Shown piece by piece: positions 41,190 through 51,657 of a stretch of DNA of 64,000 nucleotides. The translations under genes were made by a program, and so were the position numbers. The notes beneath the pieces are model-generated. The model saw nothing but the letters and a program-made list of their open reading frames with translations, had not been told where the DNA came from and did no database searches. The stretch comes from Phylloscopus collybita. Lineage: Eukaryota; Chordata; Aves; Passeriformes; Phylloscopidae. The stretch covers positions 62,456,445 to 62,520,444 of the forward strand of contig JAJNNQ010000006.1 in NCBI GenBank assembly GCA_027886175.1, written 5' to 3'. Each line of letters starts with the position of its first letter. The first letter of the stretch is position 1.

Positions 41190-41728
41190 GGCTGGGGACA
41201 ATCTGGGCTGTGACCTCATGGGGACAATCTGGGCTGTGACCTCATGGGGACAATCCGGGGCTGTGACAGCATGGGGACAATCTGGGCTGGGACCCCATGG
41301 GGACAATCCGGGGCTGTGACAGCATGGGGACAATCCTGGCTGGGACCCGATGGGGACAATCCAGACTGTGACAGGATGGGGACAATCCTGGCTGTGACCC
41401 AATGGGGACAATCCTGGCTGTGACAAGATGGGGACAATCCTGGCTGGGACCCGATGGGGACAATCCGGGCTGTGACAGCATGGGGACAATCCAGACTGTG
41501 ACAGGATGGGGACAATCCAGGCTGTGACCCCATGGGGACAATCCGGGCTGTGACCCGATGGGGACAATCCAGACTGTGACAAGATGGGGACAATCCGGGC
41601 TGGGACCCGATGGGGACAATCCGGGCTGTGACAGGATGGGGACAATCTGGGCTGTGACCCCATGGGGACAATCCGGGCTGTGACAGCATGGGGACAATCC
41701 TGGCTGTGACCCGATGGGGACAATCAGG
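41190..41728. repeat. 26-bp minisatellite
   Basis: About 20 copies of a unit built from ATGGGGACAATCC, GGGCTGTGAC and a variable CCCG/AGCA/AGG step. A few units lack or gain one base. Minus frames are open as 26-residue repeats and are not genes. Confidence 0.95.
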
Positions 41729-41974
41729 AGCACTTAGCGGGCAGATGAGGCCGGCGGGCGGCAGCTGGCTCAATTAAGCAGCAGGCGCTAATGAGGCCGG
41801 GCCAGCCCGGCCGGGCGGGGGGCGACAGCGACACGGGAGGGACCGGACACGGCAGCGGCAGCGGCAGCAACAGGTCCGGGCCCCAAAACACTCGGGGTCA
41901 GGGGTGGGGCTGGGGCAGGGGGCTGGGGAGGACACGGCAGAGATTGAAGGTTTGATGGGGTTGGGGTTTTTGGT
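41729..41974. other. GC-rich unique sequence, possible regulatory DNA
   Basis: GCTCAATTAAGCAGCAGG and CGCTAATGAGGCC lie in CpG-rich unique DNA between two simple repeats, followed by a short GGCAGC repeat. The first 80 bp look more conserved-element-like than their surroundings. Confidence 0.3.
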
Positions 41975-42210
41975 GGGTTGTTTTTGGGGTTTTTTTGGTT
42001 TTTTTTTTTTTTGGTTTTTTTTTTTTGGTTTGGTTTTTTTTCTTTTTTTTTTTTTTCTTTTTTTTTTCCTTTTTTTCCTTTTTCTTTTTCTTTTTCTTTT
42101 GTCTATTTGGTTTTTGGTGGTTTTTTCCCTTTCCCTTTCCCTTTCCCTTTCCCTTTCCCTTTCCCTTTCCCTTTCCCTTTCCCTTTCCCTTTCCCTTTCC
42201 CTTTCCTTTT
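41975..42210. repeat. T-rich block then (CCCTTT)n
   Basis: About 140 bp of T with GG or C interruptions is followed at 42121-42208 by about 14 copies of CCCTTT. Open plus frames give Phe, Ser and Leu repeats. Confidence 0.93.
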
Positions 42211-42289
42211 TCCCCCTAGGGACAAATAAATATTTCTGGGGTAAGTGAAGAGGGGACATTTAGGTGGGAAATACGGGAATATTATTAAT
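42211..42289. other. Short unique spacer
   Basis: No feature recognised. Confidence 0.3.
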
Positions 42290-42422
42290 GTTTAATGTTT
42301 AATGTTGATAATGATAATGATAGTAATATTAATACTAATAGTAATAATAATAATAGTAATAATAGTGATAGTAATAGTAATAGTAATAATAATAATAGTA
42401 ATAATAATAATAATAATAATAA
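42290..42422. repeat. (AAT/AGT)n trinucleotide array
   Basis: About 43 triplets of AAT, AGT, GAT and ATT. It lies directly upstream of a CR1 3' fragment. Confidence 0.93.
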
Positions 42423-42605
42423 TTCTGCAGCCCTGGCACAGGGTGCCCAGAGCAGCTGTGGCTGCCCCTGGATCCCTGGCAGTGCCCAAGGCCAGGTTGG
42501 ATGGGTTTGGAGCAGCCCTGGGGCGGTGGGAGGTGGCCGGGGCTGGAGCTGGATGATCGTTAAAGTCCTTCCCAACCCCAAAATTTCATGAGTAATTCCG
42601 TGGGG
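42423..42605 (+). mobile_element. CR1 LINE 3' fragment
   Basis: CAGCCCTGGCACAGGGTGCC, the GAGCAGCTGTGGCTGCCC block and GGATGATCGTTAAAGTCC, ending AATTTCATGAGTAATTCCG. This is a diverged octamer terminus. It is followed by an A-rich tract and two extra copies of its last 60 bp. Confidence 0.85.
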
Positions 42606-43445
42606 GAAAAAAAAAAAACAAAAAAACAAAAAAACAACAACAACAACCAAAAAAAAAAAAAAAAACCGAAAAACAAAAAAAACAAAACAAAAAAAAAACA
42701 AAACAAAACAAAAAAAAAAAAAACAAACAAAAAAAACCACAACACCAAACAAACAAACAAAAAACAAAACAAAAAAACCACCAAAACCCCAAAACCAAAT
42801 CAAAACAAACAAACAAACAAAAAACAACAAACAAAAACCACCCCAAAAATATAAAAAACCAAACCCAAAACCAAACCAAAACCAAATGAAGTCCTTCCCA
42901 ACGCCAAAGTCCTTCCCAACCCCAAAATTTCATGAGTAATTCCGTGGGAAAAAAAAAAACAAACCACCAAAAAACCAAAACCAACCAAACAAAAAAAACC
43001 CAAAAAACCCCAGCAAAAAAACCCCCCCAAAAAAAAAAATTTTAAAAAACCAAAACCAAAATCAAAACCAAAAAAAACAAAACCAAAAACAAATAAAGTC
43101 CTTCCCAACGCCAAAGTCCTTCTCAACCCCAAAATTTCACGAGTAATTCCGTGGGGAAAAAAAAACCCCCAAAAACCAAAAACCAAAAAACCACAAAAAA
43201 CAAAAACCAAACCAAAACAAAAACACAAAAAACAAAAAACAAAACCAAAAACAAAACCACAAAACCACAAAACCACAAAACCAAAACCAAAACCAAAACC
43301 AAAACCAAAACAAAACCAAAACCAAAACAAACAAAAAACCCCCAAACAAAAAAAAAATCCCAACACCCCCCCCAAAAAACCCTAAAAACAAAACAAAACC
43401 CAAACCCAAAACCAAACCAAACCAAACCAAAATAAACAAAAAAAA
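42563..43445 (+). repeat. Repeated CR1 3' tails separated by A-rich tracts
   Basis: The terminal segment AAGTCCTTCCCAACCCCAAA to AGTAATTCCGTGGG occurs at 42563-42605, 42886-42950 and 43094-43158. A-rich (CAAAA) tracts of 280, 140 and 285 bp follow the three copies. In copies two and three the AAGTCCTTCCCAAC step is itself doubled. The unit is CR1 tail plus A-rich DNA. Confidence 0.85.
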
Positions 43446-43570
43446 CCCCACCAAACTTCAGGATTTTTCACGTGGAGCTCCTGCCGTTCCTCACACCCAG
43501 CACCGCAGTCGGACTCGGTGATCTCCAAGGTCTTTCCCAACCCAAAGGATTCCAGGAGGAATTTCATCCC
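43446..43570 (+). mobile_element. Possible CR1 3'-end fragment
   Basis: GGTGATCTCCAAGGTCTTTC, CCAACCCAAAGGATTCCAGG resembles another CR1 terminus of about 60 bp. The segment ends in ATCCC, the left TSD of the next LTR. Confidence 0.45.
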
Positions 43571-44488
43571 TGTTGGGGAGGATGAAGTAGCTAGGCCCTG
43601 TAGAGATAATTTAATAGTAAAAAATTCTAAAACTATGAAACCCACAAGAGGGATAGAATTAAAAGCAAAGTTTGAGCTGTAAGCATGGACAGGAAGAAGG
43701 TGATTAAGCAGCTGAAAAGCCTTAGCTGGGTGGGTCAGTGACACCCTTGTTGCGGCTTAAGCCATCATCTTGGTGGCCTGGGTTTCAGTGAAGACACGAC
43801 CGCCACGAGCTGCGAGCGTGGGGTTCGGGCAGAATGACTCAGTAAAACACCAATGTGGCGTATTCAGTCAAAATGCGTTTATTATCTAAAACACAGGGTT
43901 TAAGTACCTTCTGGGCTCTGCTACGTCATAGGGGGTCTTACTAGTTTCTTAAGGGTAGTGGAAAAGTACTGGTATGTAAGGGAAGGGAGAGGGGTCTGGG
44001 ACCTCGAGATAAGGGTTATCTTTGGAGAGAGAGATGTGCCAGGCCCTGCTCCGTTACAGCTCGATTGTCTTCCGCAGGCGCAATCTGTCCCTTCCAATTC
44101 ACATTTCTCTCCACACACCCTTACCAAGACAAAAAGATGAATAAAAAGTTGGACCTTCTCAGGTATCAGGGATAAGGTGGGTTTCACAGGTTTTGGTCTG
44201 TAGAGTAGTATTGTAATGTTGTAGCTCCCATAGGCTGTATGTAGATTCTGTAAGTTTTGTATCTTGAGGTGATTGGTTAATGTTCATTAGCATATTCACG
44301 ATAGAAAGGGTTAAAATGGAATGGAACAGAGAGTTCCCTCTCTTTGCTGCCTTCCCTTGGACTTTGCACTGGATCCCTGGACCCTTCCCCAGTCAGGCTG
44401 CATTGCCACGACCAATAAACCACGTGTTCTAGAGAATCCTGATCTTCAGGTCATCTCTCTCGCCGGGCTGCAAGCGTCTTTTCTAATA
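43571..44488 (+). mobile_element. Solo ERV LTR 'family E' (ERVL-like), split by an inverted LTR
   Basis: Starts TGTTGGGGAGGATG like the family E copy at 25250 (read on its own strand) and shares its TATAGGCTGT(A/G)TGTA and GATTGGTT blocks. It ends TTTCTAATA, a decayed form of TCCTACA. Perfect 5-bp ATCCC TSDs flank it (43566-43570 and 44489-44493). AATAAA is at 44413. After removing the 374-bp insertion (LTR plus one TSD) it is about 544 bp. Confidence 0.78.
43748..44115 (-). mobile_element. Solo ERV LTR (ERVK-like), nested and inverted
   Basis: 368 bp. On the minus strand it starts TGTGGAGAGAAATG and ends AAGCCGCAACA. Perfect 6-bp TSDs CACCCT (43742-43747 and 44116-44121) prove insertion into the family E LTR. 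A minus-strand AATAAA lies near 43882. No internal genes. Confidence 0.88.
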
Positions 44489-44493
44489 ATCCC

Positions 44494-44713
44494 CTTCTCC
44501 CCGGGCTGTGCCCTCCCTGCCCAGCCGGGGCTGCGGTGACAATCACAGCCCCGGGACCCGGCCGGCTGCTCCCCGGGGCGCTGGTCCTACACCGGGCACT
44601 GATGTGAACCGGGAAAAAAAATAAATCATTGGGATCGTTCCAAGTTTTCCAAGGAGATCATTTTAAATGAGTGCAAAAGGCGTGTGACACAACCCCCCCG
44701 GCGGCTTTAGAAG
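44494..44713. other. GC-rich unique spacer
   Basis: CCCCGGGACCCGGCCGGCTG and neighbouring CpG-rich DNA, then AT-richer sequence up to the 13-bp array. No gene. Confidence 0.35.
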
Positions 44714-45915
44714 GTGAACTCTAAATTCACATTAAATGTGAATTCTAAATTCACATCCTAAATTCACATCCTAAATTCACATCCCAAATTCACATTAAAT
44801 GTGAATTCTAAATTCACATCCAAAATTCACATCCTAAATTCACATCCCAAATTCACATTAAATGTGAATTCTAAATTCACATCCCAAATTCACATCCCAA
44901 ATTCACATTAAATGTGAATTCTAAATTCACATCCCAAATTCACATCCCAAATTCACATTAAATGTGAATTCTAAATTCACATCCTAAATTCACATCCCAA
45001 ATTCACATTAAATGTGAATTCTAAATTCACATCCTAAATTCACATCCTAAATTCACATTAAATGTGAATTCTAAATTCACATCCTAAATTCACAACCTAA
45101 ATTCACATTAAATGTGAATTCTAAATTCACATCCCAAATTCACATCCTAAATTCACATCCTAAATTCACATTCACATGTGAATTCTAAATTCACATCCCA
45201 AATTCACATTAAATGTGAATTCTAAATTCACATCCTAAATTCACATCCTAAATTCACATCAAATGTGAATTCTAAATTCACATCCTAAATTCACATCCTA
45301 AATTCACAACCTAAATTCACATCCCAAATTCACATCCTAAATTCACATTAAATGTGAATTCTAAATTCACATCCTAAATTCACATTTACATGTGAATTCT
45401 AAATTCACATCCTAAATTCACATTCACATGTGAATTCTAAATTCACACTGTAAATTCACATCCCAAATTCACATTAAATGTGAATTCTAAATTCACATCC
45501 CAAATTCACATCCTAAATTCACATTCACATGTGAATTCTAAATTCACACTGTAAATTCACATCCCAAATTCACATCAAATGTGAATTCTAAATTCACATC
45601 CTAAATTCACATCCCAAATTCACATCCTAAATTCACATTAAATGTGAATTCTAAATTCACATCCTAAATTCACATCCCAAATTCACATTAAATGTGAATT
45701 CTAAATTCACATCCTAAATTCACATCCTAAATTCACAACCTAAATTCACATTAAATGTGAATTCTAAATTCACACTGTAAATTCACATCCCAAATTCACA
45801 TCAAATGGGAATTCTAAATTCACATCCCAAATTCACATTAAATGTGAATTCTAAATTCACATCCTAAATTCACATTAAATGTGAATTCTAAATTCACACC
45901 CTAAACCCACACTCA
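44714..45915. repeat. 13-bp satellite with embedded palindromes
   Basis: About 92 units of 13 bp. Most are CTAAATTCACATC or CCAAATTCACATC. Every three to six units one is replaced by AAATGTGAATTCT, which is the inverse of its neighbours, giving ATGTGAATTCTAAATTCACAT: two perfect 9-bp arms around CTA. About 22 such hairpins are spaced at multiples of 13 bp. A CACATGTGAATT variant extends the palindrome in a few places. Confidence 0.96.
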
Positions 45916-46261
45916 CGTTCTATTATTCTTTGTCTCTCTGTGTCGCTCAGCAGTTTGCAGGTAGAGCAGGGACCGAGGTCACCCAGGAAGGAATTTTCCA
46001 TTTTCACAGGACAGAAATCAACATTTTTCCTTTGGACAAACCTCGCAGTGGCAGCTGCCACTTCAAATTTCAAAATGCTACCTCTTTTAATATTCTGGAA
46101 ACTTCCTTTACTTAAATTATTTCATTAAAAAAAAAATGTCATCCCACCCTTCATTTTAAAATGCTTTGCAGCTGATCTGCCTCTGTGGGTATTTTTGTGT
46201 GGGTTGGATATTTAAAATTCTGCAACAGAGAATTTTTGTGCCAAACTTGGGTTTCCCCCAG
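45916..46261. other. Unique sequence, no gene seen
   Basis: About 345 bp of ordinary DNA between two arrays. No family recognised. Confidence 0.4.
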
Positions 46262-46580
46262 AATTTTATTTTTTTTTTAAAATATATTCTATTTTTTTTA
46301 ATAAAAGGTATTTTTTAAATAAAAGGTATGTTTTTATAAAAAGTTTTTTTTAATAAAAGGTATTTTATTTTTTTTAATAAATAGTATTTTATTTTTTAAA
46401 TAAAAGGTATTTTTTAATAAATGGGTTTTTTTAATAAAAGGGGTTTTTTTAATATAAGCTATTTTTTTAATAAAAGGTATTTTATTTTTTTTAATAAAAG
46501 GTATTTTTTGTAATAAAAGGTATTTTATTTATTTATTTTTAATAAAAGGTATTTTATGGTTTTTTTGAATACATTATTTT
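46262..46580. repeat. AT-rich ~17-22-bp imperfect tandem repeat
   Basis: About 15 copies of TTTTTTAATAAAAGGTATTT with variable T-run length. AATAAA in each copy is a consequence of the unit. Confidence 0.88.
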
Positions 46581-46715
46581 TTTTCCCTTGGGAGCTAACA
46601 GTTAAAGCTCGGACGTCCCTTTGTTAATGGCTGTTACTCTTTGCCTGGAATGCCTTTAAAGGATCTGGGTGCAAACCCAAATATTTCCTCAGCACTTCTG
46701 GAGTGGTTTTGGCTC
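46581..46715. other. Short unique spacer
   Basis: No feature recognised. Confidence 0.3.
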
Positions 46716-46970
46716 AAAACCAAAAAAACCACCACCACCACCAACAAAAAAACCCCAAACCAAAACAAAAAAACCTAAAAAAACCCCAAACAAACAAACA
46801 AAAAAAAAACCAAACCAAACCAAAACAAAAAAAACAACAAAAAAACCCACCACAAAACCACAAAAAACCACAACCAAACAAAAAAACCCCCAAAAACTCA
46901 CCAAAACCAAAACAAACAAAAAACCCCCAAAAAAACACAAAAAAAAAAAAAACCACACACAAAAAAATCC
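46716..46970. repeat. A-rich (CAAAA/ACCACC) block
   Basis: A-runs with C interruptions and an ACCACCACCACC stretch at its start. Similar to the other A-rich blocks; all open frames are artefacts. Confidence 0.9.
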
Positions 46971-47252
46971 CTTGAGCTCTTTTGTTTGTGCAAGGGTTTT
47001 AGAGGATTGTCCCTAAAAAAAAGGTGACATGGAGATTTTCCCAACCCACCTGTTGCAAAAAGGCCATCAGAGGCTTTGCCTTTTTCTCCTGGAAAAATGG
47101 AATTTTGTGTTGAAATCGAAGCCCCGGCTCAGGGCTCCCTGGGGTTTAGACAATCCTGGGGTGAAGTGAGAACCTTTGGGAGGGAGTGGTGCTCCTGGAC
47201 TGTCCCGTGCCACCCTTCAGCCCAAAGGGAGCAAAGGGGGCATTTGGGGTCG
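46971..47252. other. Unique spacer, no gene seen
   Basis: Ordinary DNA between the A-rich block and an inverted CR1. Confidence 0.35.
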
Positions 47253-48240
47253 CTGAATCACAGATTCACAGAATTTTAGGTTGGAAGAGCCCTCCAAGAC
47301 CATCCAGTCCAACCCAGCTCTAACACCTCAACCAGACCACGGCACCCAGTGCCACATCCAGGCTTTTGTTAAACACATCCAGGGATGGTGACTCCACCAC
47401 CTCCCTGGGCAGGCCATTCCAATACTTTATCACTCTTTCTGTGAAAAACTTTTTCCTGATATCCAACCTGGATTTCCCTTGGTGCAGCTTGAGGCTGTGT
47501 GCTCTCCTTCTGTCAGTGCTGCCTGGAGAAAGAGACCAACCCCAGCTGCCCACAGCCACCTTCAGGGAGTTGTAGAGAGTGATCAGGTCACCCCTGAGTC
47601 TCCTTTTCTCCAGGCTGAACAACCCCAGCTCCCTCAGCCGTTCCTCACAGGGTTTGTGTTCCAAGCCCCTCACCAGCCTCGTTGCCTCCTCTGGATGTGT
47701 TTGAGCATCTCAGTGTCCATCCTGAGCTGAGGGGCCAGAGCTGGACACTGCACTCAGTGTCCATCCTGAACTGAGGGGCCAGAGCTGGACACTGCACTCA
47801 GTGTCCATCCTGAGCTGAGGGGCCAGAGCTGGACACTGCACTCAGTGTCCATCCTGAACTGAGGGGCCAGAGCTGGACACTGCACTCAATGTCCATCCTG
47901 AGCTGAGGGGCCAGAGCTGGACACTGCACTCAAGGTGTGGCTTCACCAGGCAAGAATGACCTCCGTGCTCCTGCTGGCCACACCATTCCTGATCCAGGCC
48001 AGGAGCCATTGGCCTTCTTGCCCACCAGGGCACACTGCTGGCTCATGTCCAGCTGCTGTCCAGCAGTGCCCCAGGTCCCTTTCTGCCTGGCCACTGTCCA
48101 GCCACACCATCCCCAGCCTATAAGGCTGCAGGGGGTTATTGTGGCCAAAGTGCAGGACTGAGCACTTGGATTTATTAAACTTCATCCTATTGGACTCTGC
48201 CCATCCCTCCAAATTCCTGGGGGAAAGCAGCGGGGAGTGG
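47253..48240 (-). mobile_element. CR1 LINE fragment, ~1 kb, ORF2 C-terminal half, inverted
   Basis: The longest CR1 here. The minus strand encodes WAESNRMKFNKSKCSVLHFG (end of the reverse transcriptase domain), YRLGMVWLDSGQAERDLG, then PHLECSVQLWPL and RGLEH. Further on are [34 protein letters not shown] and [18 protein letters not shown], a stop, and the octamer-ending 3' tail. It is 5' truncated and frameshifted. An internal five-fold 44-bp expansion interrupts the frame at 47710-47933. The limit near 48240 is approximate. Confidence 0.92.
47710..47933. repeat. 44-bp tandem expansion inside CR1 ORF2
   Basis: Five copies of a unit starting GTGTCCATCCTGAGCTGAGG and ending GGACACTGCACTCA. The CR1 at 10833 is expanded at the same ORF2 site with a 37-bp period. 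Confidence 0.93.
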
Positions 48241-48404
48241 TCGTGGCTGAGCTCTGCCTCGGAGGAAAAGCTCTGAGAGGGAAACTCCCTGCTGGAATCT
48301 GCATCCCAACCTCCTGGGAAGGGCCCTGCAGGGAAGGGGCTGCTCCCTGTGGGCGGCACGGGACGGGGAGGAAAAGGCTCGAATGGTTAAATTGGAGCAG
48401 GTTT
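48241..48404. other. Spacer, possibly older CR1 sequence
   Basis: The minus-strand frame continues without recognised CR1 motifs. No separate feature assigned. Confidence 0.3.
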
Positions 48405-49104
48405 TGAGACATAGATTTTAAAAAAATTAAGATTTTAGTTAGAAATAAGCCTTATGGTTGTCGAAGTTAATTAAGAGCTTTGTAGTTAGCTAAGGAAGAC
48501 TGGGCTTGAGTTAACTTTTTTCAAATAACTGATTGCTTGTCACCTTTATGTTTGCTTAGCTGGGGTTGCAACAATAAATAGGGAACCTGATAAATAGGTT
48601 TAGGGACACAGGACAATTGCAGAGACTCCCCAATCCTGAAACTTATTGAAAGTCACTGTACCTAAGGAAATGGGAGTCCTACCAACACCCATTTGTCACA
48701 TTTGCATTGAAAAGGTAGAAAGTTCAGGGCGATGAAGAGTCATTTTACTTTCTCATTTTAAACCCACTCCTCTTAAATGAGACCACCGACCCATTTCAAA
48801 GGACAAACTACGCATGCTTAATTGCTTTTTTACTAATTGCCATACGAAGCGGGGAATGGGATGTACCAAGGTCATGAATATGCATTTGTACTTTGGATAT
48901 TCAACAGTTTTGTAAATAAAATGGCTTTGTGATTTTCTGTAAGGCGCTGTACGTTTTTGGGGAGCTATCCCACATGCTGCCCAGCGCTGCAATAAACACA
49001 CACTTTCTAACTTTAAACTGTTAGAGAGGTTTTGTCCGTCTCAGTTGGATATCTCAGTTGGATATATATGGTATTAGATCGATATTCAAATTTTTAATAA
49101 ATCA
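48405..49104 (+). mobile_element. ERV LTR (ERV1-like), about 700 bp
   Basis: Proposed ends TGAGACATAG and TTAATAAATCA with GTTT on both sides (48401-48404 and 49105-49108), a 4-bp TSD as in ERV1-type elements. AATAAA in GCTGCAATAAACACAC (near 48991), preceded by GGGGAGCTATCCCACATGC, is a typical R region. TATA candidates are weak. The 4-bp TSD is short enough to arise by chance, so ends are tentative. Confidence 0.6.
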
Positions 49105-49182
49105 GTTTGGGGATGAGTGGGGCCAGCAGGGATCCAGCCAGGAGACAAAAAGGGGGAAAATCTCTGAGGTGCTGTTGGGAAG

Positions 49183-49525
49183 TGTCGCTGTCGAGGAGGT
49201 CATGACACAATGAGGAGATCTCCAAGCAGTCTCAAGTGGCAACTGTTGATTAGCAAAGATGGCTGATCTTTTATACACTTTCTAATTGTTTACCCTTCTT
49301 TTATCCCAACTATTGCCCACAGTAAATCAATGTAACATCATTGGTGAAACCTAACAGTAACTTCTAAAAACACATCCAGCTGCAAACTTCTTATCTTCCT
49401 TCTGTTCTTCTCTTGGTCTCCTTAGTAACAGCCTTGAAGAAGGCTCCTGATCTTCTTGCTTCTCAGCTGCTTCTTTTCTCTCAGCTTTCTTTAGCTAACC
49501 AGGCCCGCTGGTAGCTCCTTCCACA
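49183..49525 (-). mobile_element. Solo ERV LTR (ERVK-like), inverted
   Basis: 343 bp. On the minus strand it starts TGTGGAAGGAGCTACC and ends CTCGACAGCGACA. Perfect 6-bp TSDs GGGAAG lie at 49177-49182 and 49526-49531. A minus-strand TATA box (GTGTATAAAAGATC) is near 49275. The terminus CAGCGACA is shared with family D, so the two families are related. Confidence 0.9.
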
Positions 49526-49560
49526 GGGAAGTGGTGCTGGACTGAGGCAGAGCACGGGGA

Positions 49561-50803
49561 CATCTGCAGGAACATCCCTTCTCCTACCTGGAACAAATCC
49601 TTCTCCTACCTGGAAAAACCTCCCTCTTGTCACAATTCAACACAAAAGAAATGGCACTCACTCACACACTGAGATGTCCAAGGCAAAAAGAGGCAGGTTA
49701 TTCACAGACCTCGACATTTATAGAATTCCAGCAGTGACCATGGATTGGAGGGTGAAAATTGTCCTCTCCAACCACACTGGGCAACCCAACAGCCCATCAA
49801 TTCTCTCCTCCTGCAGAAAGGAATGCAAAACAATAATTATTGACATGAAAAGTGCCTGAGAAACTCCATTGCAAAAACACAAACATGGAAGGTTTTAGAG
49901 AAACAGAGAAGAACAGGGGTACACCCTCCCCTGCCTGGAACAAATCCTTCTCCTGCCAGGAACATCCCTCTCCTGTCTGCAGGAACATCTCATCTGCCTG
50001 CAGGAACATCCCCCTCCTGCCTGGAGTAAATCCTTCTCCTACCTGGAATAAATTCTTGTCCTGCTTGCAGGAACATCCCATCTTCCTGGAGGAACACCCT
50101 TCTCCTGCCAGGAACAAATCCTCTTTCTGTCTGCAGGAACATCCCTCTCCTGCCTGTAGGAGCATCCTTCTCCTGCCTGGAACAAATCCCTCTCCTGCCT
50201 TCAGGAACATCCTTCTCCTGCTTGCAGGAACATCCCATCTTCCTGGAGGAACATCCCATCTGCCTGGAGGAAAACCCTTCTCCTGCCTGGAGCAAATCCT
50301 CCTTCTTCCTGGAGGAACTTCCCTCTTCTGTCTGAAACATCCTTCTCCTGCCTGCAGGAACTTCCTTCTCCTGCCTGGAAAAACATCCCTCTCCTGCCTA
50401 GAGTAAATCCTTCTCCTACCTGGAGTAAATCCTTCTCCTACCTGGAACAAATCCCTCTCCTGCCTGCAGGAACATCTCATCTGCCTGCAGGAACATCCCC
50501 CTCCTACCTGGAGTAAATCCTTGTCCTACCTGGAATAAATTCTTGTCCTGCCTGCAGGAACATCTCATCTTCCTGGGGGAACACCCTTCTCCTGTCAGGA
50601 ACAAATCCTCCTTCTGCCTGGAGGAACATCCCTCTCCTACCTGGAACAAATCCCTCTCCTGCCTGCAGGAACATCTCATCTTCCTGGGGGAACACCCTTC
50701 TCCTGTCAGGAACAAATCCTCCTTCTGCCTGGAGGAACTTCCCCCTCCTGCCTGGAGTAAATCCTTCTCCTGCCTGGAACATCCCATCTTCCTGCAGGAA
50801 CAT
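49561..50803. repeat. ~20-bp minisatellite (CTCCTGCCTGGAACAAATCC type), split by an LTR
   Basis: About 47 units of 18-22 bp in two flavours: CTCCTGCCTGGAACAAATCC and CTCCTGCCTGCAGGAACATC. 49561-49627 is the left part; the main part begins at about 49924. A CATCTCATCTTCCTGGGGGA block at about 50561 recurs at about 50672, a ~111-bp higher-order duplication. Open frames on both strands are artefacts. Confidence 0.92.
49628..49923 (-). mobile_element. Solo ERV LTR inserted in the minisatellite, inverted
   Basis: 296 bp. On the minus strand it starts TGTACCCCTG and ends GAATTGTGACA. Flanks CCCTCT (49622-49627) and CCCTCC (49924-49929) form a 6-bp TSD with one change, and minisatellite units continue on both sides. 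A TATA-like CTATAAATGTCG (minus) is near 49720. Confidence 0.7.
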
Positions 50804-51657
50804 CCTGCAGTGCCGAGGGCTCAGGGCAGGCATTGCCAGCTCATCCAGGGGAGAAAAGGCTGGAGGGGGCTGAGGCACTGGGTGTGCCAGCACAAATCAT
50901 GGATGTGTGGGCAGGAACCACTTTGAACCCCAGCCTGGGCAAGGGGCAGGAACAGGGAGTGGAAATTGCCATAAATCCCAGGGAAACACCCAGAGCTGGA
51001 TCCTGCAGCATCCCTGCATCCAAACCCCTCCTGGTGAGAGTAAAGGGTTAAATTTTAGTAGCATGGGGATAAAATGTTCCTAAAATGATGGGAATGGGTT
51101 CAGGGTGGGGTGGGAAGAAATGTTGGGCTTGGGGAGGCCTGGGAAAGCAAACTCAGCCTCAGGAACAAATGTTCAGCTCTGTTTGTACCAGGTCAGGTAC
51201 AACTGCACCTGCATGATCCTCATTTAAATGATAAATGAAATTTATGATAGCAACCATAAATGATATGATTGTTAAATGCGGTAATTGTGGGTAATTGAAT
51301 GTGATTATTGATTAATCGTAATAAGAATCATGAGGAACGATGCAATGGCAACAAGAATCATGAGAAAGGATGTTTGGGGGGCCTGAGGGAATTCATACAA
51401 GAATTCATGCTTGGGTAGGATCAATGTGTGCAATAGAGCAGTATGGGGTTAATAATTAATGTATGGTTGTATAATGGAAAGGGGAGAGAACGTGTTCGTC
51501 TCAAATCCATGTGGGAGGCAGAATTGGGTCTGTGCCCCCGATTCCCAGAGCTCTTCAATGACAGCACCTGCACATGATCATCCTGTGATGATTTGTGCTG
51601 ACACTGTCAGGGTCTGCATCCCAGGAACTGCTCTGCAGCTCCTGGGCCTGCAGGGAG
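50804..51657. other. Unique sequence, no gene seen
   Basis: Ordinary DNA to about 51050, then AT-rich DNA with AAGAATCATGAG at 51323 and again near 51352 (29-bp period, two copies), TTAATAATTAATG near 51450, and mixed sequence. No gene or repeat family recognised. Confidence 0.4.

Noticed and set aside
49797..50893. Cys-rich repeat protein frames around 50 kb
   Set aside because: They follow the ~20-bp minisatellite on both strands, and the left part crosses an inserted LTR.
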